Assembly (NCBI GenBank): GCA_963783235.1
Contig: CAWAMN010000002.1
Location: 930,001 to 994,000, forward strand
DNA: 64,000 nt
Source of the DNA: Thiohalomonas sp963783235
GTDB lineage: Bacteria; Pseudomonadota; Gammaproteobacteria; Thiohalomonadales; Thiohalomonadaceae
Direction of reading: 5' to 3'
Part shown: piece by piece, positions 54,964 to 63,990 of the stretch
Layout: every line of letters starts with the position of its first letter
Position numbering within the stretch: position 1 is the first letter of the stretch
Position numbers and translations under genes: made by a program
Notes under the pieces: generated by a model
What the model was told of the DNA's origin: nothing
Database searches by the model: none
What the model saw: the letters and a program-made list of their open reading frames with translations, nothing else

Positions 54964-55152
54964 ATGGCTGGTGAACACTGGAAGCTGAAAGACGGGCAAC
55001 CCAACGTGGAGGATGTCGCCAAAATCGCTTGCGCTCTGAAGTCCCTGGCCGTCTATAGCCAGGCCGCATGTGAAGAGGACGACAATCCCGAAGAGCTGGA
55101 ACAGACCGTTCAGGAAGGCCTCGACGCCATCGAACGCGTTTTCGAAATCTGA
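54964..55152 (+). CDS. Small acidic protein (unknown)
   Basis: 62 residues, pI clearly acidic (CEEDDNPEELEQTVQEGLDAIERVFE). The ATG at 54964 has GAGGGA about 8 bases upstream, which is the main reason for calling it a gene. It looks like two helices with two Cys residues and no signal or membrane segment. It is divergent from ampG and lies 50 bp upstream of the nuclease gene. No family recognised. Confidence 0.65.
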   Translation: MAGEHWKLKDGQPNVEDVAKIACALKSLAVYSQAACEEDDNPEELEQTVQEGLDAIERVFEI

Positions 55153-55202
55153 TTTTCGACGGGACCGCCAGGTCCCGTCTTCTCCGCCAGGAAGGCCATG
55201 TA

Positions 55203-56045
55203 ATGGTGAAGGAGTATCATCGCTCGATGCTGTGGCTGCTGGGCCTCGGCTTGGTGGTTTGCGGCGAAGCGTCGGCCCTGGACATCTATCGCTGGCGAGA
55301 TGCCAACGACGTGGTGCATTTCACCGATGAACCTCGCGCCGGAGCCACCCGCCTGCACCTCAGCTCTTCGGCCACTGCCCCCCGAAACGGGAGGGTGGAG
55401 CGGGTCATCGATGGCGACACCCTGCTTCTTACGACGGGACAGAGGATTCGCCTCCTGGGCATCAACGCGCCCGAAGTGCCGCACCGCGGAGCACCGGGCG
55501 AACCGGGTGGTCTCGAGGCCAGCTCCTTTCTGAAGGAGCAGGCCAGCGGCAGCCGGATCACTCTCGCCTACGGGCCCGAAAAGCGCGATCGATATGATCG
55601 TTTTCTCGCCTACGTGCATCTGCCCGATGGCACCGATCTGAACGAAAGGCTGGTGGCCAACGGCCACGCTTACGTGACACCGCGTCCCCCCAATCTCGCT
55701 CGCGTCGAGCGCTACTTCGCCACCGAAAGCCAGGCAAGGGCCGAGCGCAAAGGCCTGTGGTCGCGCACCCGCTACGCTCCGCAACCGGTGGCCCGGGCGG
55801 CGGAATACCGCAACAGCTTTCGACGTCTGCGGGGGCGGGTTACCGCCATTCGCAAAGAGCAAGGGCGCCCGGTGCTCATCTTCGGCAACCATTTGCGGGC
55901 GTTTGTCACCGAATCGGCTCATCCCTTCACCGCAGAGGAACTGGCGACACTCCCGGGGAGCCGCCTGGTGGTTCGGGGCTGGGTGCGTCAGCGCGACGGT
56001 CGCCCCGCCCTGCTCCTGCGACATCCCCTGCAGCTGGAACGCTGA
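55203..56045 (+). CDS. DUF4124-staphylococcal nuclease fusion
   Basis: 280 residues: a signal peptide (about 8-25, LWLLGLGLVVCGEASA), a short DUF4124 segment (IYRWRDANDVVHFTDEP at 28-44), then an SNase domain at 62-200. The catalytic set Arg 83 and Glu 91 in RLLGINAPE and Arg 133 in DRYDRFLAYV is present, so it is probably an active secreted nuclease. The last 80 residues form an OB-like domain (GRPVLIFGNHLRAFV). It ends in a dyad shared with the convergent gene at 56048. Confidence 0.87.
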   Translation: MVKEYHRSMLWLLGLGLVVCGEASALDIYRWRDANDVVHFTDEPRAGATRLHLSSSATAPRNGRVERVIDGDTLLLTTGQRIRLLGINAPEVPHRGAPGEPGGLEASSFLKEQASGSRITLAYGPEKRDRYDRFLAYVHLPDGTDLNERLVANGHAYVTPRPPNLARVERYFATESQARAERKGLWSRTRYAPQPVARAAEYRNSFRRLRGRVTAIRKEQGRPVLIFGNHLRAFVTESAHPFTAEELATLPGSRLVVRGWVRQRDGRPALLLRHPLQLER

Positions 56046-56062
56046 ACTCAGCGTTCCAGCTG
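56031..56062. repeat. Perfect dyad spanning two convergent stop codons
   Basis: CAGCTGGAACGCTGA (56031-56045), AC, and TCAGCGTTCCAGCTG (56048-56062) form a 15-bp-arm inverted repeat. Each arm encodes the last residues (QLER) and the TGA stop of one of the two convergent genes. Confidence 0.92.
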
Positions 56063-56488
56063 GCGCAAAGCCGCCAGTGCCGAGTCCCGAACGAGCTGCA
56101 CGCTGGTGCGAACCCCTCCGGAGATGGCCGTCGAGAGCGCGCGTTCCGCCTGTTCGGCAATTCCTTGCTCCAGACGCACAGCGTTCTCGGCCAACGCCTC
56201 GGAAAGGGCATGGGGATCGTGGGAGAGGGCCGCCTTGACCATGGCGCCCATCCGGCTAAGGGACTCCCGATCCGCATCGACGGCATCGGGAAGATCCCCC
56301 AGATCACGGATGTGGCGACTCAGCTTCCGCCCGTCGCTTTGTCGCTGCTCGGCCAGTTCCTTCAGGATAGCGGCGAGCCCGGCTTCCTGAGCCCATTCAG
56401 CCGCGTCAAAATAGTGCAGGCTGGCATCCTTGCAACGCACCAGCAGTTCATTCAGCTCCGCGATGCGTTCATCCCGGATCAGATTCAT
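56048..56488 (-). CDS. Four-helix-bundle protein (ferritin-like/DUF2383-like)
   Basis: 146 residues, almost wholly helical: LNELLVRCKDASLHYFDAAE, AAILKELAEQRQSDGRKL, and LRQLER at the end. It resembles the PA2169/DUF2383 family of ferritin-like bundles but lacks an evident complete di-iron ligand set. Cytoplasmic. Its ATG overlaps the stop of the lipid-kinase gene upstream (ATGA), so the pair is an operon. Confidence 0.65.
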   Translation of the reverse strand: MNLIRDERIAELNELLVRCKDASLHYFDAAEWAQEAGLAAILKELAEQRQSDGRKLSRHIRDLGDLPDAVDADRESLSRMGAMVKAALSHDPHALSEALAENAVRLEQGIAEQAERALSTAISGGVRTSVQLVRDSALAALRQLER

Positions 56489-57360
56489 GCATGGTCCTCC
56501 GGCACAAAGACTTCAATGGCCCCCGTCACCACCCGAAACTTCGTCGGCGTATGGGTGATCAGTTCCCCGTCGGCGGCCACCGGCAGCGGCGGCAACGTCG
56601 TGATTAGCACCTCCCGACCACTCTCCCTGAAAGCCGAAGAACCGGGCGGAGTACCCCGCCGCAGCCTCACCGCGGTCAGCAGGAGCTCCCACCAGGGCTG
56701 CGGGCGAAAGCCGTAGAGATGAAAGAGACCATCGGCTAGGTCGGCCTCCTCGTGGATCACGATGCCGCCACCGTGCCGTCTTCCGTTACCGACCACCAAA
56801 TGAATGAGCGACTCCTGCCGCCGACGGCCGTCACAGACGATTTCAGCTCGGAAGGGGCGATTTTGTCGCCATGCCCGGCGCAACGCCCGCAGGTAACCGA
56901 CCATACCCCAGCGGCGCTTCTCCTCCACGGTCAACTCAAGATCCACCGAAGTACCCAGCCCGATGTTAGCGGCGTTGAAGAACGTGACGCCGTTGGCCTC
57001 GCCGAAATCGATTCGCTTTGTCACTCCCGCCTGGATCACGGCGACGGCTCTGAGCGGGTCGTTGGGGATGTTGAGCGAGTGGGCCAAATCGTTCGCCGTC
57101 CCCAAGGGCAGGAGCCCGACCGGACGCCGGCAGCGCGCCAGTGCCGCGCCGAGTTGGTTGAAAGTCCCGTCACCGCCGCCCACCACCACCACATCGGCCA
57201 TTTCGCAGTGTCGGCGAAGAAGCAGTACGGCCTCGGCAGGAGTGTCGGAAACCAGTTGCCGCACTTTAAAACCACCGGACGCCAGCCGCTCTACGATGGC
57301 ATCCACGTCAGCGATCCCGTAGCGACTTCGGCGGTTGACGAGTAGCAGAAGAGAAGGCAC
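56485..57360 (-). CDS. YegS/DagK-type lipid kinase
   Basis: 291 residues, diacylglycerol-kinase catalytic fold: VVVVGGGDGTFNQL with GGGDGT at 61-66, LPLGTANDLAHSL near 84, and NAANIGLGTSVD near 129. It phosphorylates a lipid with ATP. The start is a GTG at 57360, giving the family N-terminus (MPSLLLLVNRRS); an upstream GGA is a modest ribosome site. It is divergent from pyrE. Confidence 0.9.
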   Translation of the reverse strand: MPSLLLLVNRRSRYGIADVDAIVERLASGGFKVRQLVSDTPAEAVLLLRRHCEMADVVVVGGGDGTFNQLGAALARCRRPVGLLPLGTANDLAHSLNIPNDPLRAVAVIQAGVTKRIDFGEANGVTFFNAANIGLGTSVDLELTVEEKRRWGMVGYLRALRRAWRQNRPFRAEIVCDGRRRQESLIHLVVGNGRRHGGGIVIHEEADLADGLFHLYGFRPQPWWELLLTAVRLRRGTPPGSSAFRESGREVLITTLPPLPVAADGELITHTPTKFRVVTGAIEVFVPEDHA

Positions 57361-57490
57361 GGAGTTTTCCAGGGCTGTCTCCCTTCAGATGATGCCCGCA
57401 GGCTCCCGATGAGCGTAGCCAAGCGCCCCTGAGCCAACAAGCCAGCGCGGCCCTGTTACAATAGGCCACCGTTTTGCACGAAGGTGGGTC

Positions 57491-58135
57491 ATGCAGGATT
57501 ACAAGCGCGAATTCATCAAATTCGCCCTGGCGAGCGAGGTGCTCCGCTTTGGCGAATTCACCCTGAAGTCCGGTCGTCTGAGTCCTTACTTCTTCAATGC
57601 CGGGCTTTTCAACAGTGGCGCCAAACTGGCCCAGCTGGGGCGCTTCTACGCCGCGGCGATCCAGGACGCAGGCATCGATTTTGACGTCCTGTTCGGTCCG
57701 GCTTACAAGGGGATCCCGCTGGCCGGGACTGCCGCGATCGCGTTAGCGGACCATCATGATCGTGATGTGCCGTACAGCTTCAATCGCAAAGAGGCCAAGG
57801 ACCATGGTGAAGGCGGAAACATCGTCGGGGCCCCGCTTGCCGGCGGCGTGCTGATCGTCGATGACGTGATCACCGCCGGCACCGCCATCGGCGAATCCAT
57901 GGCGCTGATCAAAGCGGCAGGAGCCAAGGCGGCCGGGGTGGTAATCGCTCTGGATCGTCAGGAGCGCGGTAAAGGGGAACGTTCAGCCATCCAGGAGGTG
58001 GAAGCCAATTACGGCATGCCGGTCGTCAGCATCATCACCCTCGATGATCTGATTGAGTTCCTCGAGAACAGCGACGAATTCAAGCCGCACCTGGGGAAAA
58101 TCCGAGCCTATCGGGACCAGTACGGGGTGGCCTGA
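57491..58135 (+). CDS. pyrE: Orotate phosphoribosyltransferase
   Basis: 214 residues: LKSGRLSPYFFNAG, DVLFGPAYKGIPLA, YSFNRKEAKDHGEGG with catalytic Lys, and PRPP loop VLIVDDVITAGTAI. It makes OMP from orotate. The ATG at 57491 has AAGGTGG upstream, and a TACAAT about 35 bases before is a possible -10 box. It is apart from the other pyr genes, near slmA and argB as in Pseudomonas and E. coli. Confidence 0.97.
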   Translation: MQDYKREFIKFALASEVLRFGEFTLKSGRLSPYFFNAGLFNSGAKLAQLGRFYAAAIQDAGIDFDVLFGPAYKGIPLAGTAAIALADHHDRDVPYSFNRKEAKDHGEGGNIVGAPLAGGVLIVDDVITAGTAIGESMALIKAAGAKAAGVVIALDRQERGKGERSAIQEVEANYGMPVVSIITLDDLIEFLENSDEFKPHLGKIRAYRDQYGVA

Positions 58136-58145
58136 TACCGGCCCA

Positions 58146-58901
58146 CTAGCCCAGAATCAACTTCAGCCCCACCAAGACAGTAATCACCTCGAAGGCGATC
58201 TTGATCGCCCGGTTACCCCGGGCGATCGCCAGGTGGGCCCCGGCGTAGCCGCCGATCAGAGAGCCGGCCAGCAGCGCCGGCAACCACTCCCAGCGGATGT
58301 CACCGAGCACTCCCAAAGTCAGTGCACCGGCGCCATTCCAGAAAAGCCCCACGAGGATCAGCGTATGGGCCACCGCGCGGCGATAATCCAGCCCGAACCA
58401 GCGCACCAGCCACAGGGTGACGAACAGTCCGGTCCCCGATGTGAGTGAACCGTTCAACACACCAATGGCAAAAAGCACGGCGCCCCCCAGGGCCATTCCC
58501 CACGGGTCACGGTGACGCGGCGCCAGCACTTCACCCAAGCCGGCCTTGAAGCGGGAGTAGACCCCGAGCCCCATGGTCAGAATTCCAAGCGCCAGCTCCG
58601 CGACCCGGTCGGGGACCATTAAGATCCAACTGGCACCCACCACCACCCCCGGCAGGCCGGTGGCGAGAATGAAGAGTGGAAACAGACCCTCCAGGCTTCG
58701 CTCCCGCAGGTGACGGGCCGTGGCTCCTATCCCCAGGGCGACGCTGGCTACCTTGTGGGTCGCCAAGGCCACGGCAAACGGCAGACCCAGAAAGATCAGC
58801 ACCGGCAGTTGCAACAGTCCCGCCCCGCCGCCGGCAAACGCAGAGAAGCCGTTGGCGAGAACGGCAATCACGAAAAGCACTACATGTTCGCTGAAGTCCA
58901 C
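58146..58901 (-). CDS. TSUP (TauE/SafE) family permease
   Basis: 251 residues, about eight membrane segments, with the two-fold TauE motif: NGFSAFAGGGAGLLQLPVLI at the N-terminus and GVLNGSLTSGTGLFVTLWLV in the second half. The family exports sulfite, sulfoacetate or similar small anions, which would suit a sulfur oxidiser, but the substrate is not shown. GTG start at 58901 without clear ribosome site. It converges on pyrE. Confidence 0.85.
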   Translation of the reverse strand: MDFSEHVVLFVIAVLANGFSAFAGGGAGLLQLPVLIFLGLPFAVALATHKVASVALGIGATARHLRERSLEGLFPLFILATGLPGVVVGASWILMVPDRVAELALGILTMGLGVYSRFKAGLGEVLAPRHRDPWGMALGGAVLFAIGVLNGSLTSGTGLFVTLWLVRWFGLDYRRAVAHTLILVGLFWNGAGALTLGVLGDIRWEWLPALLAGSLIGGYAGAHLAIARGNRAIKIAFEVITVLVGLKLILG

Positions 58902-58984
58902 GAATGGGTCACTGAAAGACGTTGGGCGGTTGCGGCAGTATAATGGACCGGACCTGCTCTAACCGACAGGAAAGGAGTATATCT

Positions 58985-59614
58985 GTGAGCCCGAAAACCG
59001 TAGCCATCCTCACCGCCGGATTGATCTGGGTACCCCTTCAGCCGGCAGCCGCATTTCAGTGCTGGACCAATAGCGACGGCGTCCGTGAGTGCGGCGATGT
59101 GGTCCCGCCGGAATACGCCCAGAAGCAAATAAGGACTATTAACGAGCGCGGCTTGACCGTGGAGGTGAAGGAGCGCGCCAAGACCAAAGAAGAGTTGGCC
59201 GAAGCACGGCGCCTGCAGGCCGAAGAGGAGCGTCGGCGCGCGGCGGAGGAGCAACGCCGAAAAGAACAGGCGACCTATGATCGCGTGCTTCTGTCGACCT
59301 TCACCACGGAGCAGGAGCTGCTTGCCTCGCGGGATCGCAAGATTGCTGCCATCGATGCCACCATCGAGGTGACACAGCTCTCTGTGGGCAACGTGCAGGA
59401 GTCGCTGAAAAAGATTCAGGGCCGGGCCGCCAACCTCGAACGCAGCGGTCGACCGATTCCGGACGAGCTGAAAAACGACATCGCCAGTCTCAAGGGACAG
59501 ATTGCCGACAAGCAGGCCTACATCGAAAACAAAAGACGGGAGAAGTCCGCTCTCCAGCAGCAGAGCCAGGCCGATCTGGAGCGCTTTCGCTATCTCAAAA
59601 GCCGGAGGCGCTGA
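58985..59614 (+). CDS. DUF4124 periplasmic coiled-coil protein
   Basis: 209 residues. The signal peptide (TVAILTAGLIWVPLQPAAA) is followed by a DUF4124-like start (FQCWTNSDGVRECGDVVPPE) and a long charged coiled coil (KTKEELAEARRLQAEEERRR... to the end). The GTG at 58985 has AAAGGAG at 7 bases. It probably spans the periplasm or cell-wall space; function unknown. It is divergent from the TSUP gene. Confidence 0.85.
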   Translation: MSPKTVAILTAGLIWVPLQPAAAFQCWTNSDGVRECGDVVPPEYAQKQIRTINERGLTVEVKERAKTKEELAEARRLQAEEERRRAAEEQRRKEQATYDRVLLSTFTTEQELLASRDRKIAAIDATIEVTQLSVGNVQESLKKIQGRAANLERSGRPIPDELKNDIASLKGQIADKQAYIENKRREKSALQQQSQADLERFRYLKSRRR

Positions 59615-59677
59615 GCCGGCAGGGAAGGGCCGGGAGACGTCTCACCCGGCGCGTGGAAGCTTGCCGGGGGCGTCCTG

Positions 59678-59832
59678 GAGCACCGAACAGATAAAATCCC
59701 GGGCGGGGGTGCCAGTCATTGATACCGGGGCGTCGACCGCAGGGATGCGGCCGTCGAGCCTACGGGGATGTCTTCACGGCGTCCCTAAAAATCAATGGCT
59801 TGCACCACGCCACACGTAATCTGATAGGTGCT
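59678..59832 (+). repeat. Repeat B, copy 2
   Basis: 155 bp, about 80 percent identical by eye to the copy at 25600-25753. The left end GAGCACCGAACAGATAAAA is intact; the right end CTGATAGGTGCT is degenerate relative to copy 1. The core GCAGGGATGCGGCCGTCGAG and the following CCTAC-GGGGATGT are conserved. It fills most of the gap between the DUF4124 gene and slmA. Confidence 0.85.
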
Positions 59833-59899
59833 AGTGGGTCATGCGGAAAATAGTGTAACTCTCAGCCGTTCCACAAAGCCCATAGGCAAGGCGCATGAG

Positions 59900-60511
59900 C
59901 TAGGGCTCAACTGTGGCCGGTTCGAGCAAGCCCGCGCGTAGCAGCGCCCACTGCTCCTCCCAGTGCTCCAGAGGCGAACGGGAGAAGCCGGAACGCACGA
60001 ACTGATTCATGCGCCCCTCGGCTGCGGCGAGCAGCAGGTTGGCAACCGCCGAAACGGGCAGGTCGGCAGGGGTCTCCCCGGCCGCCTGGCCTTCGCGCAG
60101 CACCTGTTTGAACTGCGTCTCGACCCGGTCGAAGAACTGGCCGATACGGGTCCGCAGCCGATCCGTCTCACCGGTCAGCGCATCGCCCATGAGAATGCGC
60201 GTGATGCCGGGATTGCGATCGGAGAAGCCCAATAGCACGGCCAGAATCTTTTCACAGCGATTCGCCGTCAGCCGTTCATCCGCCACGATGCGGTTGATCA
60301 GACCGAATACCGACTCTTCGATAAATTCAATCAACCCCTCGTAGATCTTGGCCTTGCTGGGAAAATGCCTGTACAGGGCCGCCTCAGAGACCCCCACGGC
60401 GCGGGCGAGTGCCGCCGTCGTAATACGCGCCCCGGGGCTGGTTTCCAGCTCCCGGGCAAGGGCCTCGAGGATCTGCTGCCGCCGTGACGGCTTATTGTTA
60501 TCACTGCTCAT
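59900..60511 (-). CDS. slmA: SlmA, nucleoid occlusion factor
   Basis: 203 residues, TetR-type: helix-turn-helix RITTAALARAVGVSEAALYRHFPSKAKIYEGLI, and the SlmA-type C-terminus (RMNQFVRSGFSRSP, HWEEQW). It blocks FtsZ assembly over the chromosome. The ATG at 60511 has GGGGGAG at 8 bases; a GTG at 60520 is less likely. Neighbours argB and pyrE match its usual context. Confidence 0.92.
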   Translation of the reverse strand: MSSDNNKPSRRQQILEALARELETSPGARITTAALARAVGVSEAALYRHFPSKAKIYEGLIEFIEESVFGLINRIVADERLTANRCEKILAVLLGFSDRNPGITRILMGDALTGETDRLRTRIGQFFDRVETQFKQVLREGQAAGETPADLPVSAVANLLLAAAEGRMNQFVRSGFSRSPLEHWEEQWALLRAGLLEPATVEP

Positions 60512-60526
60512 AACGCCCACTCCCCC

Positions 60527-61423
60527 TTAACCATTCTCAATCAACGTACCGACGCCGGCATCCGTGAATATCTCCAGAAGAAGGGCGTGAGGTACGCGCC
60601 CATCGATGATATGGGCTGTGCGCACACCGGACTGGACCGCTTCCAGTGCACAGCGGATCTTGGGCAGCATACCGCCGTGAATCGTGCTGTCCGCAATCAG
60701 TTCATCGACGCGAGTGGAAGAGAGGCCCGTCAGCACCTCCCCCTCCTTGTCCAGCAGGCCGGCGGTATTGGTCAGCAGGATCAGCTTTTCGGCGTTCAAC
60801 CCCTCGGCCAGCTTGCCGGCGACGACATCGGCGTTGATGTTATAGGACTGCCCATCGCTGCCCACGCCGATGGGTGCCACCACGGGGATGAAATCGCCAC
60901 GGATCAACATGTCGACCACTTCGGCATTGATGTGCTCCACCTCACCGACATGGCCGATATCGATGATCTCCGGAGCTTTCATCTCCGGTGCACTGCGCGT
61001 GAAGGTCATTTTTCGCGCATGGATGAGGTCCCCATCCTTACCGGTCAGTCCGACGGCGCGTCCGCCGTTGCGGTTAATGAGCGAGACAATCTCCTTGTTG
61101 ACCAGCCCCCCCAGGACCATCTGCACCACGTCCATGGTCTCGGAGTCGGTCACGCGCATACCGTCAACGAATCGGCTCTCTTTTCCGATTCGGTCCAGCA
61201 ACTCGCCTATCTGCGGCCCACCACCATGGACAACCACGGGATTCATGCCCACCAGCTTCATCAGCACCACATCGCGGGCGAACCCGCTTTTCAGGTCATC
61301 ATCCACCATGGCGTTGCCGCCGTATTTGATCACCAGGGTCTTGCCGGAGAAACGGCGAATATAGGGCAGCGCCTCGCTTAGTACCTTGGCGCTGTTCAGG
61401 GCTGCGTCACGATCTTGATTCAT
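60527..61423 (-). CDS. argB: N-acetylglutamate kinase
   Basis: 298 residues: LVIKYGGNAMVDD, VVVHGGGPQIGELL, GLTGKDGDLI, and VVAPIGVGSDGQSYNINADV. It performs the second step of arginine synthesis. The ATG at 61423 follows algC by 24 bp. It is in the order algC-argB-slmA. Confidence 0.97.
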   Translation of the reverse strand: MNQDRDAALNSAKVLSEALPYIRRFSGKTLVIKYGGNAMVDDDLKSGFARDVVLMKLVGMNPVVVHGGGPQIGELLDRIGKESRFVDGMRVTDSETMDVVQMVLGGLVNKEIVSLINRNGGRAVGLTGKDGDLIHARKMTFTRSAPEMKAPEIIDIGHVGEVEHINAEVVDMLIRGDFIPVVAPIGVGSDGQSYNINADVVAGKLAEGLNAEKLILLTNTAGLLDKEGEVLTGLSSTRVDELIADSTIHGGMLPKIRCALEAVQSGVRTAHIIDGRVPHALLLEIFTDAGVGTLIENG

Positions 61424-61447
61424 GGCTTAGAGCTATCGTTTTGTTCA

Positions 61448-62830
61448 TTAAAAAGGCAGCTTGATGTCGGGCTGAACCTCCCGCATCACCTGCCCGAATT
61501 GTGCCTGGATGCGTTGCAGCCCCGAAGCGTCATCGGCTTCAAAGCGCAAGACCAGACTCGGAGTGGTATTGGAGCGGCGAACCAGCCCCCACCCGTCACT
61601 GAAGTCGGCCCGAACGCCGTCTATGGTGGTCAGCTGTGCATCATCGAACGCTCCGACCCGTTCGGAGAAGGCCTCCATGAAGGGGCCAGGCTCGCCCTCC
61701 GCCATCTCCACCCGCAATTCCGGTGTGTTGACGGCGTCGGGAAGGGCGGCAAACACCTCCGAAGGCGAGCGGGCGTCGGCCGTGAGGATCTCGGCAAGCC
61801 TGACGGCGGCATAGAGACCGTCATCAAAACCGTACCAGCGTTCGGCGAAAAAGAAGTGTCCGCTCATCTCTCCCGCCAGGGGTGCGGCGGTCGCTTTCAG
61901 GCGGGCCTTCAGCAGCGAGTGTCCGGTCAGCCACATCTCGGGCTCCCCGCCGGCGGCCGCGATCTCGGCGGCCAATCGGGCGCTGCATTTGACGTCATAG
62001 ATAATCTTCGAACCCGGACGGCGCGAGAGCACATCGCGGGCAAAGAGGATCATCAACCGGTCCGGCCACACCGGTCTGCCCTCCGGCGTCACCACTCCCA
62101 GACGGTCGCCATCGCCATCGAAGGCGAACCCCACATCGGCGTCGGACTCGGCCACCTTACGGGCGAGGTCCGCAAGGTTCTCCGGCTGACTGGGATCGGG
62201 GTGGTGATGGGGGAAGCGGCCATCCACCTCACAGTACAACTCCACCACCTCGCAGCCGACCCGTCTCAGCAACTCCGGAGCCACCACCCCAGCGGCCCCA
62301 TTGCCGCAGTCGACCACCACTTTCAGGGGCCGCTGGAGGCTGATGTCGCGAACGATCCGTTGCAGATAGGCCTCGGCGATTTCGACAAAGCGGCGCCCGC
62401 CCCGTCCGCTGGCGAGGCGGTTCTCCATGAAGCGCCGGCGCAAGCCGGCGATTGCATCACCCGAAAGGGTCTCCCCCCCGACCGTCATCTTAAGCCCGTT
62501 ATACCCGGGCGGGTTGTGGCTGCCGGTGACCATCACGCCGTTTCCGCCGGTCCGGGTATGGGCGGCGAAATAGAGCGCAGGTGTCGGCACGCAGCCGAGG
62601 TCCAGCACTTCGAGGCCGACCGCCTGCAGTCCGCCAGCCATGGCCTCCGCCAGTCTCGGCCCCGACAGACGACCGTCGCGTCCGAGGGCCATGGACGAGG
62701 CGCCACGCTCGCGGGCCTCGCTACCCAGGGCCCGGCCGATCGCCTCGACCTCCGGCACATCGAAACCCTCACCAACCACCCCGCGGATGTCGTAGGTTCG
62801 AAAGATCGTCTCCGGCAGCGCGAGCCTCAT
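61448..62830 (-). CDS. algC: Phosphomannomutase/phosphoglucomutase
   Basis: 460 residues, alpha-D-phosphohexomutase: phospho-Ser 104 in VTGSHNPPGYNG, metal loop FAFDGDGDRLGVV, sugar loop GEMSGHFFFAERW and phosphate loop near the C-terminus (VRRSNTTPSLVLRF). It makes mannose-1-P or glucose-1-P for exopolysaccharide and LPS. The ATG overlaps the stop of the upstream membrane-sensor gene (ATGA). Confidence 0.95.
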   Translation of the reverse strand: MRLALPETIFRTYDIRGVVGEGFDVPEVEAIGRALGSEARERGASSMALGRDGRLSGPRLAEAMAGGLQAVGLEVLDLGCVPTPALYFAAHTRTGGNGVMVTGSHNPPGYNGLKMTVGGETLSGDAIAGLRRRFMENRLASGRGGRRFVEIAEAYLQRIVRDISLQRPLKVVVDCGNGAAGVVAPELLRRVGCEVVELYCEVDGRFPHHHPDPSQPENLADLARKVAESDADVGFAFDGDGDRLGVVTPEGRPVWPDRLMILFARDVLSRRPGSKIIYDVKCSARLAAEIAAAGGEPEMWLTGHSLLKARLKATAAPLAGEMSGHFFFAERWYGFDDGLYAAVRLAEILTADARSPSEVFAALPDAVNTPELRVEMAEGEPGPFMEAFSERVGAFDDAQLTTIDGVRADFSDGWGLVRRSNTTPSLVLRFEADDASGLQRIQAQFGQVMREVQPDIKLPF

Positions 62831-63990
62831 TCTTCGCCCTTCCCCATCCCCTTCTCCGGTTCAGAGAATTCCAGGCCCGGCAACTCATCCACCGAGACTG
62901 AATCCCGGTCCATGAACATCAGGTCCGATGCCGCAGGCTCAGCCTGCGCCGCCTCTTCGGTAACCGAGTATCCGCTATCCTCCGGCTCCGCCGCACGAGG
63001 TGTGAACCGTCGCTGCGACGCGCCTCCCCCGGGCAGGGTTTCGTCCATGGTCCGTACCGCCTTTTGCACCTCGATCAGTTTCATGGAGACCGAGTGGGTG
63101 CGCTGGCCATTGAAGACCCCCACGAAATGATCAATCAGTTGTCCGAGATCGGAGCGCAGCAGTTTACCAAGTACCATAATCCCGCCCAGGAGCACGATTG
63201 CCAGTATGGCTGCCGCGGCAACAAACACCGACAGAAAACCGAAGCGCTGAACATCGGAGACGACCGCCGCCTCGGGAGTCCAGTAGCTCAACGACCACGC
63301 CGTTCCCGGCAAGGCGACCTCGACGGGGTCTCCACCGCGCCCCTTCAGGGCCGCTCGTCCCGCCCGGGACAGTATCAAGGTGTTTTTACCGACGCTCTGG
63401 TTGAGTTCCGCATAGCCCTTGGTTCCAACGGCCTCCCTCAGCCAGGCAGCGCTTTGCGCAGGATCCAGACTGACCAGGAGCGAGCCGATGACCCGGCCGC
63501 CAGAGCGAATCGGTCGCACGATATCCAGATGTTCGTCGGGGGAGCCGGCGAAGTGCAGCTCGATCGCCGGCGACTTCCCCGCTTCCGCCTGGCGAACCAA
63601 ATCCAGGCAGGCGTATCCCAGAGCAGGCACCGTATCGCCTTCGGGCTCCTGAGCGGCAGGGGTGACAACTGTGGCACGAACGACGCCGGGCAGTGCCGAA
63701 CCAACCGCGCCGACCCACTCGGACCCGGCGCTCGGATCGCCCCCGGCCACCGCATCAGCCAGGGCCGGATTCGAGGCGAAATGCGCAACCACCTCGGTCA
63801 GTGAAGCAACCCGGCCGACGAGGTGCTCCCCCACGACGGCGGCTTGCGCCCGAACGGATGCCCTGGCGTGCTCTTGTACTTCCGCCGAAAATCGGAGATA
63901 GGCGGCGAAGACCGCGCCCCCCAAGACCGCCAGGGCCAGGGTGAAGATGAACAGGCCCACCCGAGGGACGCTTAGCCCACCGGTCCGCAC
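62827..63990 (-). CDS. Membrane sensor-like protein upstream of algC (start uncertain, may be partial)
   Basis: At least 387 residues. TM1 (VGLFIFTLALAVLGGAVFAAY) is near residues 11-31; a periplasmic region of about 220 residues looks like a Cache-type domain (DIVRPIRSGGRVIGSLLVSL). TM2 (FLSVFVAAAAILAIVLLGGI) is near 255, followed by a short cytoplasmic acidic tail without kinase or GGDEF. The GTG at 63990 is the first possible start in view, but the frame stays open to the window edge, so the true start may lie outside. It overlaps algC by 4 bp. In some gammaproteobacteria an equivalent region is fused to AlgC. Confidence 0.75.
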   Translation of the reverse strand: MRTGGLSVPRVGLFIFTLALAVLGGAVFAAYLRFSAEVQEHARASVRAQAAVVGEHLVGRVASLTEVVAHFASNPALADAVAGGDPSAGSEWVGAVGSALPGVVRATVVTPAAQEPEGDTVPALGYACLDLVRQAEAGKSPAIELHFAGSPDEHLDIVRPIRSGGRVIGSLLVSLDPAQSAAWLREAVGTKGYAELNQSVGKNTLILSRAGRAALKGRGGDPVEVALPGTAWSLSYWTPEAAVVSDVQRFGFLSVFVAAAAILAIVLLGGIMVLGKLLRSDLGQLIDHFVGVFNGQRTHSVSMKLIEVQKAVRTMDETLPGGGASQRRFTPRAAEPEDSGYSVTEEAAQAEPAASDLMFMDRDSVSVDELPGLEFSEPEKGMGKGEE

